The translations under genes were made by a program, and so were the position numbers. From NCBI GenBank assembly GCA_033439795.1, contig JAUTDP010000014.1, positions 1,534,294 to 1,598,293 on the forward strand: a DNA stretch of 64,000 nt. Reading direction: 5' to 3'. The notes beneath the pieces are model-generated. The model did no database searches. It was not told the DNA's origin and saw nothing but the letters and a program-made list of their open reading frames with translations. Position 1 is the stretch's first letter. Each line of letters opens with the position of its first letter. This DNA is from Sordaria brevicollis (lineage: Eukaryota > Ascomycota > Sordariomycetes > Sordariales > Sordariaceae). Below, piece by piece: positions 20,775 through 32,925 of the stretch.

Positions 20775-23700
20775 CCTGATGTCGCTGCTGGTTTATACAA
20801 AGATTGGCGTACAAGCTCCCGTAATATCTGATCGATTCGGTCTTTCCGAGTTTCCAAGATATTACGGTCAGCAGTAGGTAGACGAGGTTATCGAACGGGA
20901 ATATTGTCGGTCTGATGCACCCTCTTTGAAGAGACGCAAAAACTCGGCCCAGGCGCCTTCCTGGTGGATCGGGCTGGCACCGTCGCACATGTACGACGGG
21001 CGCTATTCACGTCTTCTTGCGCGCACCAGGGGTAAAAAGCTCGAAAAGCATCAGGAGTCTCGCCCTGTAATCTTCCGGGCGCCTTGTTTCATTGGGTATA
21101 GCTGGAGGTCGTAGTCAGCACCAACCCGATTCTGGCAGACAAGGGCCGATCCGGAGCCATTTTTAGGCACCCGTATTTCGTCCAACTGGCGGCGCTTGGG
21201 GTAAATATCTCGAAATTGGGAGACTGAGAAATGATCTCAGTCCGCCGAGTTGTCATTCTCGCCATGTTGGGAAGTTTGATCGTTCATCGCCGGTGATGCC
21301 AGACTGTCAGTGTAGATCAAACGAAATCACAGGATGAAGACAGCGTGTTTCGGACGGTGAGGCTCAATATTACCATGCGCAATTGTTCATGCAGACATGG
21401 TCCTAGGCAGGGCGTATTCGGATTTAGAACCATGATACTCACGATAAAGACATCAAGTGGAAGTATGAGGTCTAAATTGAGCTTGTTCGGGAAATGAGGC
21501 TCTTCGATGTAACACATGGAGATGTCGAGATGGGGCGGGACCGGAACCAGCGCCGGCCCGGACACACGTGGATACCCTGAACGGCAGTCGAACCGTCGGG
21601 TTTGCCGGCCGGAGTAGCTCATGGAACCGGCACGACTCTGGTGTGGGCGACCGCGACGGAAGTCTGTCAACCACAACAAATTAAGGTCGGCCGGGCCGTG
21701 TCGAGATCCGAAGTCTGCTCAAGCTGGCTTCATACGCATGGCGGGAGTGGCGCTCCCACATCTTGGGGAAACGGACAGACACCCGCGGATCAAAACGACA
21801 GTGTGTTATCCTCACATCGATCTGTGCCGGAAGCCAACGGCCGAGACGGTGTTGATGATGTCTCTTATTTCTCTTCGTCAACCAGCCAACCAGTGTCGTT
21901 GAACCGGTGAGTTGCGGCTGAGCTTTGGGCAGGAGCTTGACAGGCCACAAGAAAGAAGCCGCAGTAGCTGTAGTGGAGGAATAAATCCAGTGCTTCTATT
22001 GGCGAATTTGTCAGGATAGACGAGGAGGCACAGCCACTGCAGTCTGAATTGATACTTTTACGTGACTTTGTTGGGAGCCGCTTCAGCAAAAGTCCTACGA
22101 GGACTCACAAGTCCTACCCAGGCCTGACCCCTTTAGGTCTAGGTCAGGCACAGTCAAGTGCAAGTGAATGATGCCATTCACGCTTCTGGCGTGGAGTCTT
22201 CGTTGGAAGGCATTGAGATTGCAAATGTTGCTCTCAAAGGTGAAGAGTGTCAAGTCTCTCATGACAGTCGCCGAGCTTGAATTGTAAATGATGCCAGCGT
22301 CATGAGAATGATTTTCACGCAAAAGTTCAAATTGAAGGAATGAAAGGCTCGTGAGCAAACAAAGAGGGGACAAGGTGCACGAGGGGAAGTGGCGTCGCAT
22401 GTGTTACCTTATCATTATCAATCTTCCACTAGACGCGGTCTTGGCAGTGAGCATCTCTCACCAACAGCCTCATGAGCCCCACTTGAAAATACTGTCTCGA
22501 GATGACCATGAAGAGATGGAAAAGGTGATGAGATCAAGATGAAATCTGAATGATTCAAGGTTGAAGTATGTGAGTACAAATAATGTTTAGAGTTAATGCT
22601 TGATGTTTCGGAAACTGCCTTCACACGATACTTTAAACACCCAGACTTCCCTCAATATCACATACGGGAAGAATGAGGGCATCGAGTTGAGAGCAACACA
22701 GAAGCACTGTGAAGAAAGCAACCTGAACGGTGCGGGTTCATCCCATGTCACCATTCACCACAATCCCCAACTGGTATTGAATATCCGACTGTCTGGATTC
22801 CCGGCTTTTCACCCTCATGGATGTTGTTTCAACTCGAGCCTTTACAGTACGGACAGCAACAAAAAAGATTGATGAGGTTCCAATATAACCTGGAAATCTG
22901 CAAATCAGACAACGTAGGACACCATAGCCCAGCAAGGGTTTTAGTCACGGCACGTCTGGCTGTCCATCTCCTGACCCTCGGAGTTCATCCGTTCAAGGAC
23001 TTGAGTGTGAAAGTGCAAGCCCGTTGATCTTGGTTGGCATTATCCAAATTCTCACCTTGCACCAACAGCTACAATGCCGACACCAGAAACTGGTTACTGC
23101 CAGCTTTCAGTTGAGATCTCGATATTGTTTGTACATCTCCCAGAGCTCAGCCTTACACTCCCACCCAGAACCCTGGTTCGTCGTTAGCGCCCCAGCTGCA
23201 GGTGTGTTTGGAGGAAGGATCCGACACCCCACCTGTCCGTCCAGTCTCGTTGCTGCCCTGGAGGTGCCCGACTGCCACTGCCCGCCAGCCCACCGCTCGT
23301 CCAGCATTGGGATCCCGGCCACATCTTCCACCCGCGCGGGCAACCCCGAATGCAGTTGCTCTCTCTCTCCAATTTCCCAGGCTGGGGCTGGCAAGGTCAC
23401 CGTTTTGCTCACAAAGTCCTTCCGTCTCACGGCAGCCCAACAGAGTCCTTTGACTTTTGGTTACTTCCCTTGATACCTGGACTCATTCACATCATTCAAT
23501 TGATGGTCGTCGCCTCCACCTCATCAATCCAAGTTCCGTGTCGACAGTTTTCTGCTTGTTGTGCCTATTGACGACTAGGTGCATCGAGTCTGTCCGCATT
23601 ATACACAAAAACAACATATACCTCTACCACTTCTCGACATACGGAAATACAAAAGTCACCAACACGGGAGTACGGATTACACTCGCCCGGACGGAGTCGT

Positions 23701-24252
23701 AGGCAGGCTCTGACAAGACAACAACCACACAACAACACAACACAACACAACCCAAGCCAGCGCAGTTGCAGGCCAGGCCCCTCTTCCACAAAGCCACTGC
23801 AACCTGACACCCTGCCTGCCTCTTGTGTCCTAATTTCTCACTCCCGCCGCCCGCATCTGGCTCTCACTCACACTCAACAAGCAGTCCCGTCTCGCTCGCT
23901 CCCTCTGCGTCCTGCGTCCACAGTCCTGGCCTTGTCCTCCAGTCCAGTCCAGTCGCCCACCGTGTCTGCCCACCACTCATTCAGCTTTGCGGTCCTCGTT
24001 CCCGTCCCCGTCCCCGTCCGTCCACGTCGCCCAGGATTCTTTGGCACTTTGCTGCTTGCGCCTCTTCGAGCTAAAGCCCGGCCGTCCACCCATCCTACCA
24101 TCCTACCATCTTACCATCCATCCCACCCTTTCGGTCGCCTGCTTGCTCGCTCGCCCACCCGCTTGCTTGCTTGCTTGCTTGCCGTCTTTCTCCTCCTTCC
24201 CCTCGTATCCTTTCTCTTTCTCTAATCCTAATATCCTCGGCGGTCCTCCCTT
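20775..24252. other. Long divergent intergenic region
   Basis: About 3.5 kb between the membrane protein gene (-) and the Hsp70-like gene (+). No frame has a recognisable domain. From about 23700 the sequence becomes strongly pyrimidine-rich with simple repeats: ACAAC-type near 23725-23755, CCCGT-type near 23998-24022, CATCC/TACCATCC-type near 24088-24125 and GCTT-type near 24160-24182. This is probably the promoter and leader of the Hsp70-like gene. Confidence 0.55.
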
Positions 24253-26699
24253 ATGAGTTCTATGAACTCTCGCCTGAAAGGCTTTGGTTTCGGCAAACGC
24301 AAATCGACGGCCAGCATACAACCGAATCCTGACCAGCAGCAGCAGTCGTCGCCCACCCCGCCGCCCGGAGGAGCCCCTCAATTACCGCAGCTCTTCCAGT
24401 CTCGCCCGGGTCCAGCGCCCTCCGTCGCCTCTAACTCGTCTCAGCAGAGTCTCCCTCAAATGAATCATCCAGGTGCCGGACCACGGCCGCCCAGCTACTC
24501 CGCAAACTACCCACCTGGCCCTCCCGGTCCTGTTGGCCGGACCAGCCCTTTGACGAACCAAGGCCCGACCCGCACGCCTCCCTCGCAAATGGTCGGCGGT
24601 CCCCCGCCCATTAACACCGGGGCTCCCCCTGTCTCCGGCTATCCTCCGCCCGTCATGGGAGGTGGTCCTCCTCCTCTCCAAGGAGGCCCGCCGGGATATG
24701 CTGGTGCTCAAGGCTACCCTCCGCCGCCTCAGCCCACCGGCCCTGTTGCTCCCTATCGCAACACTGCTGCCGAGGTGGAGGGCAACAGCCGTAGCAAGGC
24801 CCAGCTCATCGTCGGTATCGATTTTGTAAGTTTTGGGGACCAAGGGTTAGACTCTTTTTGTCTCATGCAGGTGGCTAATTCAATGCTTCACTAGGGCACC
24901 ACCTTCTCCGGTGTCGCTTTCGCTTTTGCTACCAACAATGAGGCCAAGGAAGACATTATTACAGAATGGCCCGGCGCTGGCTCTTATACAAAGCAAAAGG
25001 TGAGCTGGCCTCTCATTGTTTGTGCATCAAGTATTGGGTGGGTCAAGTCGCTAACATATGATATCGTAGATTCCTACTGTCCTCTATTACGATCAGTACC
25101 AGAAGGTTGTTGGATGGGGCCCCGATATTGCCGATGCCCTAGCACCGACTGGTTACCCAAAGCCCGGCGTGCAAAAGGTGGAGTGGTTCAAGCTGCAGCT
25201 TATGCTGTCAGGCAACACATATATCGATCCCATCAACCTGCCGCCTCTTCCACCCGGCAAGTCAGAGATCGATGTTGCGGCCGACTACCTCTTCAAGCTT
25301 CGCCAAGCCATGCGCGCCGCGCTCCAAAAGACTTTGGGCGAAGTCTTCAACCGTGAAGAGAGGAATATTCGCTACTACCTTACGGTACCTGCCATCTGGA
25401 ACGACGCTGGAAAGGCCGCGACTCGAGCTGCCGCCATTCAGGCCGGCTTCCTCCGCGATGAGAACGACAACCGTCTAACCCTGGTCAGTGAGCCCGAAGC
25501 TGCGGCGCTTTTCTGTTCCAAGACAGGCCTTCTCAACCTCAAAGTGCACGATGCGGTTCTCATCGTTGATTGCGGTGGCGGAACGGTGGATTTGATTGCA
25601 TACGAAGTCGAGGACGAGAACCCTTTCACTGTGGCAGAATGCACTGCTGGCTCTGGTGACTCGTGCGGTTCCACGGCTCTTAACCGAAACTTCAGCAACA
25701 TTCTCCGCACAAAGATCAGGAAGATGAAGCTCCCTGATGGTTCCAAGACAGCCGGTCGCGTGTACGCCAAATGCATCATGGACTTCGAGAACCGAATCAA
25801 GGCCGACTTCCGGAATAACGGTCAGAAGTGGGCTGTCGATGTTGGTATCGAAGCTGAGTTCCCTGAAGCAGGCATCGAAGAAGGTTACATGACCTTCACA
25901 AACGAGGAAATTCTGCAGTGCTTCGAGCCGGTAGTAAACCGCATCTTGGAGCTCGTCAGGAACCAGATCATTGCCATTCAAGCCCAGAACCGTACGCTGC
26001 AGAACATCCTGGTCGTTGGTGGTTTTGGTGCGTCCGAGTACCTCTTCCAACAGATCAAGCTTCATGTTCCGCCGCAATTCCAGTCCAAGGTTGTCCGTCC
26101 CATGGATTCGGTGGCTGCCATCGTCAAGGGTGCTGTCACGGCTGGTATCACTGAAAGAGTCATCACTCATCGTGTTGCCCGTCGCCACTATCTCATGGCC
26201 ACTCTCCAGCCTTTCAAGGAGGGTTACCATCCCGAGGCGTACCGTGTCCCCTCGCTAGACGGCAAGGATCGCTGCAAGTTTACGCGACAAATCTTTGTTC
26301 AGAAGGGACAAAAGGTCAAGATTGGCGAGCCGGTCAAGGTTTCCTTCTTCCGTCAAGTGGCACCTGGTGCTACTCTCATGTACGAGGATATTCTGTATGC
26401 CTGCGACGATGATGTCTGCCCGGAGTATACCAAGGATCCAAGTGAGTCATTCATGCTGTTTGTTTTGGCTCTTGACAACTGCTAACGCAATTATAATAGG
26501 GATCAAGGAAGTGGTTACCCTCACCTCGGATTTGTCGCGCAAGAATCTTGAGAAGGATTTCGAGCGCATGGACACACCACAGGGTACCTTCTACCGCGTA
26601 TACTTCGATATATATCTCACCTTGGACGGTTCCGAGTTCAGCGCTGAGCTGGTGTGCCAAGGAGAGGTCATGGGCCGCTGCCGTGCGAGGTTCAGATAA
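24253..26699 (+). CDS. Hsp70-like ATPase of the HSPA12 type
   Basis: Exons 24253-24825, 24895-24999, 25070-26441 and 26500-26699 give 749 residues; all introns are GT-AG and two have CTAAC branch sites. Residues 1-185 are a Pro/Gly/Gln-rich low-complexity tail. The actin-like ATPase fold follows: phosphate-1 loop VGIDFGTTFSGVAF (about 187-200, split by intron 1 between F and G), VPAIWNDAGK, VSEPEAAAL, phosphate-2 DCGGGTVDLI (393-402) and adenosine motif VVGGFGASEYL (about 541-551). The C-terminus lacks a DnaK-like substrate-binding domain with EEVD end, and instead has a short beta-rich region, as in HSPA12A/B and their many fungal relatives. Chaperone activity is not established for this branch. 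Confidence 0.93.
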
Positions 26700-27843
26700 A
26701 ATGGGAGTAGTGTGTGGGTAAACGGGAGACAATTTTCGTTCTTTTTTACTTTTTTGTGTCAGATCTTGAATGATACCTTTTAACGTAGCATGACAGAGGA
26801 TTGTCAATGAAGCAGGCAAGTTGATGGCTATTTCAACCAAGGATGAGCTGTTGAGGAAAAGAAGGAGGCTGATTGGATGCCTAAAGGAAACATAAGCGAG
26901 TAAGAGGGTGATCTATACGAGTTGAAACAGATATCATCTAATTCATGCTTTGAAAGTGTATACGTTCTCTCAACCCATGAAGCAAGGCCCTTTTTCATCT
27001 TTTGGACCCGTCCACGGTCAAGACATCAGCATGTGAGATTGCCCTAATAGTGGAACCTCACAACGTCAACCCCCACCAAACGGTCCCTGTGCCTGTCCCA
27101 GCCGCATGGAAAATCCGGGGTTTGCGAGTGGCACACTGGGGGAATATGAAAACCGGATGAGGTCCGTGCGATCCAGGCCCAGTTGGGACGAGGTGTGCCA
27201 AGGGTATTTCGAACATGGCACATGGCAGACGGGTTGGTAACGTTCACGATGAACGAAGGGTCCAAGACCTCAACCGTGCCTGCGTCATTGTTGTTATCAA
27301 CTTGGCAATGGTTTCCCTCAGAAAAATCTCATTCGGCGCCTGCAATGAAGGAGGGTGGTCACCACTCGGAAAGATGGCGAATCATGAGTCGTCGTTTCCC
27401 TGACAACTTCCTCATTCAAGAAGCTCCTTCCTCGACATTAGTTCTTGGAAGCAGTTGGTGGGTATCAAGCTTCATTCAACATGAAATCAAGTCAAAAAGC
27501 TGGCAAAGACCTAATCTCTTTTCTTCATTTTCAACCTACACAAACCTCATGCTCACTACGAGCCGTACACCTCACAAAATCACTCTAGACCTCTGCATCA
27601 GCCCTATTTCCTTCATGCCTCGTCGGTCGTTTTGACGCTTCCCTTCTTTTGTCCAGTGTGCTTTTTGGTTTGATCCGTCAGGATAATTCTGGATATTCCC
27701 ATAGTCTCATCCTCAAAGGCGCCTAGCAGCAACCACAAGCAGCAACAGAACAGTTGGATTAGATATCCTGCCTGTATCACCTTCACTTCCATCCTACTCG
27801 ATCTTTTCTTGGTGACCGCTCGAGGAGACAAACATATTCCGCC
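26700..27843. other. Intergenic region
   Basis: About 1.1 kb holding the 3' UTR of the Hsp70-like gene and the promoter of the thaumatin-like gene. No gene, repeat or RNA is seen. Confidence 0.5.
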
Positions 27844-29414
27844 ATGGTCACCGAAGAAGGGAATGCCATCTTTGCGCCTGGTCAGAAGGATATTCAAAAG
27901 CCAACACCTGATTTCGGAGGACACTCGCCTACAACCTATAAGAAACATCAGGGAGGCAGTCTTGGAAGCTACATGAGAGGTGCTCTGGGCTTCCTAGTTA
28001 TCCTCCATGGACAAACCGCCGGCGTGGCAGCCCAAAGTCTCAACTCAACCTTTGTCCCCACGACGCTCGTCTCGAAAGCTCCGGTCTTGAGTTCCACTTC
28101 GAAGCCTCCCCTTGCGGTTTCTCCTACGTCAAACTCTCCTGCTGTCAGCCCTACATCGATTGCGTCTTCCGTGCCTATACCACCTAGCTCTTCGGCGAAG
28201 GGCTCCTCTCGTCCGACTTCGGCCCCGCCAAATCCGACTCCTATACCGATCGTTATCACGAACAGCTGCCCTGATACGATATGGCCCGGGATTGGCACAC
28301 AACATGGTATTGGCCCTGGACTTGGTGGTTTCGAGCTTGCTCCTGGAGAAACGAGGCCACTGTTTGTCAGTCCCGATTGGCAAGGCAGGGTATGGGGGCG
28401 GACCAACTGCTCGTTCAATGATGAAGGAACGGGGCCGAGCAATCTCAACGGCGTGAATGGCAATGGCGCGGCGTGCATGACCGGAGATTGTTTTGGCAGA
28501 CTTGACTGCGAGTATACAGTATGTGGTCCCATCAGTTAACTTTTATTCTACCCCTTTCCATCAGCGAATCTCACGAGCACTTACTAACATAGTCTCGCAA
28601 ACAACAGGGTCAAGTGCCCGTTACACTCGCTGAATTTAACCTGATGGGTGGAGAGAACTCCGACCAGACCTTCTACGACATCTCCCTCGTAGACGGCTAC
28701 AACATCCCACTCGGCATCATTTACATTCCCGCCGCCAACACGACCTGGATCCCTCCAAACCTGACTAACTGCATGTGCATTGCCTCGGCCGGCTTCCTCG
28801 ATCCGCCCTCTAGATCAGGGCTCTACTATACCAACAAGACCTTCCCGATGCCATGGGAACCGGACCAAACTAACCCCACCGTCGGCGGCTGGTGTCCATG
28901 GGACCTGCAAGTCTACCCTCCCTCAAAACCGGGGGACGGCATCTATCCGTACCCAGACGACTCTATCCAGCGGCCCGTTTTCGACCCATGCCTGTCAGCC
29001 TGCGCGGCGACGGGCAACCCCGAGGATTGCTGCACGGGCAAGTACAAGAATCCGGATATTTGTACACCGAGCTTGTACAGCGAGAACGCTAAGACGGTTT
29101 GCCCAGACGCGTACAGCTATGCGTTTGATGACCAGACCAGCACCTTCATCATTCCGAATGGAGGTGGTTGGGAGGTGGTGTTTTGTCCGAGGGGAAGGAG
29201 CACGAATATCTTGAGGATATTTGGAGATGAGCTGAGAACGTTGGCAAGTGGTGGGACTTTGACGAGGGAGAAATGGGAAAAGGTGCAGAATCGGACGTAT
29301 ATTGAGAGCGTCAATCCAAAGGGGTCGAAATCTTCTGGCATGAGCATCCGGCCGAGCTTCCTAGGGATGACTGCGAGTTTGGTTATCATCTCCATGCTTT
29401 TCTTTCTCTTTTGA
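27844..29414 (+). CDS. Thaumatin-like protein, probably GPI-anchored
   Basis: Exons 27844-28518 and 28608-29414 give 493 residues (GTATGT donor, ACAACAG acceptor, phase 0). After a Ser/Thr/Pro-rich stretch, the thaumatin/osmotin fold starts near 137 with VITNSCPDTIWPGI, then FELAPGETRPL, WQGRVWGRTNCSF, CMTGDCFG and DC; exon 2 continues with PVTLAEFNL, DISLVDGYNIPL and the Cys-rich DPCLSACAATGNPEDCCTG. The C-terminus has a Ser/Gly site and a final hydrophobic tail LGMTASLVIISMLFFLF, the pattern of GPI-anchor addition. The hydrophobic stretch near 44-64 that would be the signal peptide is preceded by 43 hydrophilic residues if ATG 27844 (context GCCATGG) is used; ATG 27973 would give an ordinary signal peptide but has poor context. 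A cell-wall or cell-surface role is inferred. Confidence 0.9.
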
Positions 29415-30151
29415 TGTTTGTTTTTGGCACCGTTGTTGAAGAGTTGAAGAGTGTCTTGGTGACCAAAGGCTGATTTGTTGACATTACTTATACCCCTATT
29501 TTGTTCGTTGGTCTTGGCGTTCGACACACTCACTTTGTTTTCCCTTTCCCTTCTGATGCTTGGTTATCATAATTAGTTTGACTTTCTGGGTTTTGGTTTC
29601 TCCTGCTGGATCGGGAGGCTTTGGTAAGAATGGGAATTAGCCTACAGTTTGATAGACCTTGTTCTATACTACATACCTACCTCGTCTTACACACCTATGA
29701 CTCTCTCGTTTGTTTAGTAAGCTTAGATATCCTGATGGAACTTTGTGACAAGGATGAGCCTCCAGAAAGCACCTAGTAAAGTCTTCTCTCTATCGAGATA
29801 AAGGGACAGAGTATACTCAGATTGTCTATTTATCCGATATCTCTAACTTCCCTCTCCATATGGACAACACTTCCTCCGGTCTAAGTCTCTAGTAGTGATA
29901 TCGCTTGCTTCACATGCGGCCATAAGGCCAAAAGCAATAAATCCAATCGTACCACAGCCGGATATCCATGCCAGCTTTATATCTAGTGGCCGTCGCAAAA
30001 GATACCTTGGACTTTGAACCGCACTGTTCGGTCCACACGGCTGATTTTGCGCATTACGTGTCCGGTGCCTCTTCGGGTATATAGAAATGGTTCGGAGAAA
30101 AAAACAAAAGGGCTCACTAGTCTTCTTCACGAAAAAAGACCCTTGAGCACC
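29415..30151. other. Convergent intergenic region
   Basis: About 740 bases between the thaumatin-like gene (+) and the Yar1-like gene (-). Presumed 3' UTRs; nothing else is seen. Confidence 0.5.
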
Positions 30152-30883
30152 TCACTTCCTAGCCGCCCTCCTCCTCTCCCACTCCGCCCTCTCCTCATCA
30201 TCACTCCCACTAAACTCGGCATCATCATCCTCTTCCTGGTCCACATCCAACACAGCCTGGTTATTACCCTGGCCACCTTGTGGCTTCACATCCTCCGCAC
30301 TAACAAAATCGCCCGCGTTCAGCAGCGCGTACTCATGCTTCTGTATCAACTCCCTCAACCCCTTATTCCTCGGATCCACCAGCTGCAACGCCGTCAACCC
30401 ACCCGCGTTTTTCAGTCGCGGGTTCGACCCCGCCTCCAGCATCATGTCCACCAGCGCATTACCAAACTCGCGCTGCGCTTCGGGCTCGCTGTTGATCCAC
30501 CGCACCGCGCTGTGTAAAGGGGTGTCACCCTCGAGCCGGTTGAACGGGTCGCATTCAAAGTCGGGCTGGTCGAGGAGCATGTCGATGATCTCGTAGTTTC
30601 CGCGCGAGGCGGCTTCGTGGTAGAGGTGGTTGCCCATTACTGTAGTGGTGTTGTTGAGGAGGGAGGCGATTTCGGCGTCGGATTTGTCGGCGAGGATTTC
30701 GGACAAGAGGTCCGTGTTGTTGCGCCGGCAGGCTTCGATTAGTTGCTCGGTTATGGAGGCGCCCTGTGGGAAGGATGAGGTTAGTTTGGATTTCGAAAGA
30801 AGGATGGTGAACAGTAACGGAGAGAAAGAGAGAGTGGTACGAACCTCGTGCTCTTCGTCCTGGTGCTGCTGCTTTCCGGCCAT
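30152..30883 (-). CDS. Yar1-like ankyrin-repeat protein
   Basis: Exon 1 30845-30883 (13 codons, MAGKQQHQDEEHE) and exon 2 30152-30763 join in phase 0 across an 81-base intron (GTTCGT...CACAG) to 216 residues. Without splicing the frame also stays open, but the intron translation is hydrophobic and unlike the family. Ankyrin repeats: LYHEAASRGNYEIIDMLL, TPLHSAVRW...LVDMMLEAGSNP, and LTALQLVDPRN...ELIQKHE. The C-terminus is acidic then basic (EEDDDAEFSGSDDEE, then WERRRAARK). Size, repeat number and acidic tail resemble yeast Yar1, a dedicated chaperone of ribosomal protein Rps3; this orthology is probable but not proven. It diverges from the Rpc11 gene. Confidence 0.82.
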   Translation of the reverse strand: MAGKQQHQDEEHEVRTTLSFSPLLFTILLSKSKLTSSFPQGASITEQLIEACRRNNTDLLSEILADKSDAEIASLLNNTTTVMGNHLYHEAASRGNYEIIDMLLDQPDFECDPFNRLEGDTPLHSAVRWINSEPEAQREFGNALVDMMLEAGSNPRLKNAGGLTALQLVDPRNKGLRELIQKHEYALLNAGDFVSAEDVKPQGGQGNNQAVLDVDQEEDDDAEFSGSDDEERAEWERRRAARK

Positions 30884-31792
30884 GGTTACTGGTTGGTTGG
30901 TTGGTTACTTGTCGTGTGTTTCGGAAACGGCGGTGGTGTTGCTCGGTATGGAACGGTTGTAAGAGGAGCGCAGGTAGTATGTGCGACGGTTGGAAGCTAA
31001 ATGAGAGATGACGGCGAGAGAGAGCGTTATCGAGAGTAAGATTGGCGCTGGAATCGCTTAATTACGAGCGGGAATCGTGGAAATGGGTTGGCGGGGAGAA
31101 GTGGATGTACGGTTATGGAGGTGGCCGGGCTGTCGAATCAGGTGGTCGGCCGGGTTCGTGTAAAAAGGACCCAAGATCGCGCAAAGCTGGATAACTGATC
31201 CTGAGGGTTATGAGACGACGGAAATGTGTTGTTGATGTATAGTTCAGGAGTGTCGCCAGTCGGTGGTTGTACGATGAAGCGTTGACGACGACAGCGACCT
31301 GAGGCGGGAGCTGGTTAGGAGGTGGCAGTGGCAGTGTCCTTGGTGTCACAGAGTGGTCGGCTCCTGCGGGGGTCAGGACGCTGGCATGCCCGCCCATGTG
31401 CTGGGGCCCAGCTGGCGTGTGTTAGTGGGTACGTACCCCAGCACAGGCACAAACAGGGCCGTTGGGTCCAGGCACCGCTAACCAGACAGTGTGGAGCGGT
31501 TGGCGATGCAGATGTCGCCAATGAAAAACCGAGTCTGCATTTTAAGGTTTATAGACATTCGATCTGTATCAACACTTTTTCATGCCTTCACCTCGCCGTT
31601 GGATATCTGCGTGTTGAAGGAGGTTTATCCCACTGCCATACATACCAGCAACTGGTGGAATCTCAAAGTGGCCTGACTCACAGAACTGTCATTTCCATAG
31701 AATCCTCAGCGATATTTTTGGCAAAACTTTCGGTCCTCCATCTCACTCACAATCCACAACGGACAATTTACGTTTCTTATCAATAAGCAAAC
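30884..31792. other. Divergent promoter region
   Basis: About 910 bases between the Yar1-like (-) and Rpc11 (+) genes. A GGTTGGTTGGTTGGTT repeat lies at 30891-30906, just upstream of the Yar1-like start. No gene is seen. Confidence 0.5.
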
Positions 31793-32265
31793 ATGCCCAT
31801 CGTTTGTAAGTGCCAACATCCCGACAAAGACCTCGACGCCAATGTCTAACACTTTCACAGTCTGCCCATTCTGCGCCAACCTGCTCATCCTCTCCCGAGC
31901 GGACACGGGTGGCAACCGTCTCGAGTGCAGAACCTGCCCTTATGAGCACCCTATCGACAAGCCCATCTACTCCCGCAAAAACTTCCCCCGCAAGGAGAAA
32001 GAAGACGTCTTCGGCGGTCCAGGAGCATGGGATAATGCACAGAAGGGCAAGGTCCAGTGTGACAGCGGGACGTGCAACGGACAGGAGGCGGCCTTCTTCC
32101 AGGTGCAGATTCGTAGTGCTGATGAGCCGATGACGACGTTCTACAAGGTAAGATTGGACTATTGAAGTTGCGGACACATGGGAATGAGGAGGGAGAGACA
32201 GGTGCTAACATGTTCGCTCTTTGCAGTGTATGACTTGCGGACACAGATGGAGAGACAACAACTAG
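31793..32265 (+). CDS. rpc11: RNA polymerase III subunit Rpc11 (POLR3K-type)
   Basis: Small Pol III subunit needed for RNA cleavage, termination and reinitiation. Exons 31793-31805, 31861-32147 and 32227-32265 give 112 residues; the 13-base first exon encodes MPIV plus one base and is required to form MPIVFCPFCANLL. N-terminal zinc ribbon: CPFC...CRTC. C-terminal TFIIS-like ribbon: CDSGTC, then the catalytic hairpin RSADEPMTTFYK, then CMTCGHRWRDNN encoded by the last exon. Length is close to the usual 108-110. The acidic pair in SADEP is the conserved cleavage motif. All three exons agree in frame and homology, so the call is firm. The 3' end is only 201 bases from the end of the convergent Med31 gene. 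Confidence 0.96.
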
Positions 32266-32466
32266 ACGAAGATCAAGGTTCATCACGGGTCTGGTTGGAT
32301 CATCAAATACATGGTGTTGGAGGCATTGCTTGGCGTTTGGGCATTTGTGTTTTGATTTAGTTATTATCTGAGAGGTATCATATGTCGAAATCGCAGTCTT
32401 GTGATACTGGTATCTTAACGCCACCTCCCTGCCTATTTTTTCCATGGAATCCTTGAGTGCTGCCAG

Positions 32467-32925
32467 TTATGCCGTGGTCGGAAAACTCTCTTTGTGCCAG
32501 TCGATGCCGGCCTTCATGCCCTCTATCCTCATGCGCTCGACGAGATCTGGGCTGATAATGTCCTGCCTGAACTTCTCCTGCTGCAGCAGCTCAAGGTTCT
32601 TCAAGGTAGGTCCAGGGTAGGTAAGATACTTGAGGTAAGGTGGGCGGCTCCAGTATTGAAGATAGTCGAGATAGGCGACAAAGGCAGGGTTGCTGAGGAG
32701 CTTCCTGGAAGCGAGATGGTTGAGGTAGAGCGGGTTGCCAAGTGCTTGAACAAACTGGGATTTTTGTTAACATCACGTACGGATAACAAAGGCGTAAGTC
32801 CAACATACCTCCAGCTCAAGCTCAAACCGTGTATATCCTCCATACTTGGGCTCGTCTGCCCCTGACCCCGGAGCCGCAGGTGGCTCCCTTGCTGAACTGT
32901 TTACTGACATGGGATCGGAAGCCAT
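32467..32925 (-). CDS. med31: Mediator subunit Med31 (Soh1)
   Basis: Mediator middle-module subunit bridging activators and RNA polymerase II. Exon 1 32809-32925 (39 codons) and exon 2 32467-32754 join in phase 0 (GTATGT...CCCAG, 54-base intron) to 134 residues. The conserved domain is RFELELE|FVQALGNPLYLNHLA, then AFVAYLDYLQYW, PPYLKYLTYPG and LELLQQEKFR, an almost continuous match to the Soh1 family; the splice junction falls inside it and restores it exactly. The N-terminal 30 residues are a variable Ser/Pro/Gly-rich leader. Length is typical. Confidence 0.96.
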
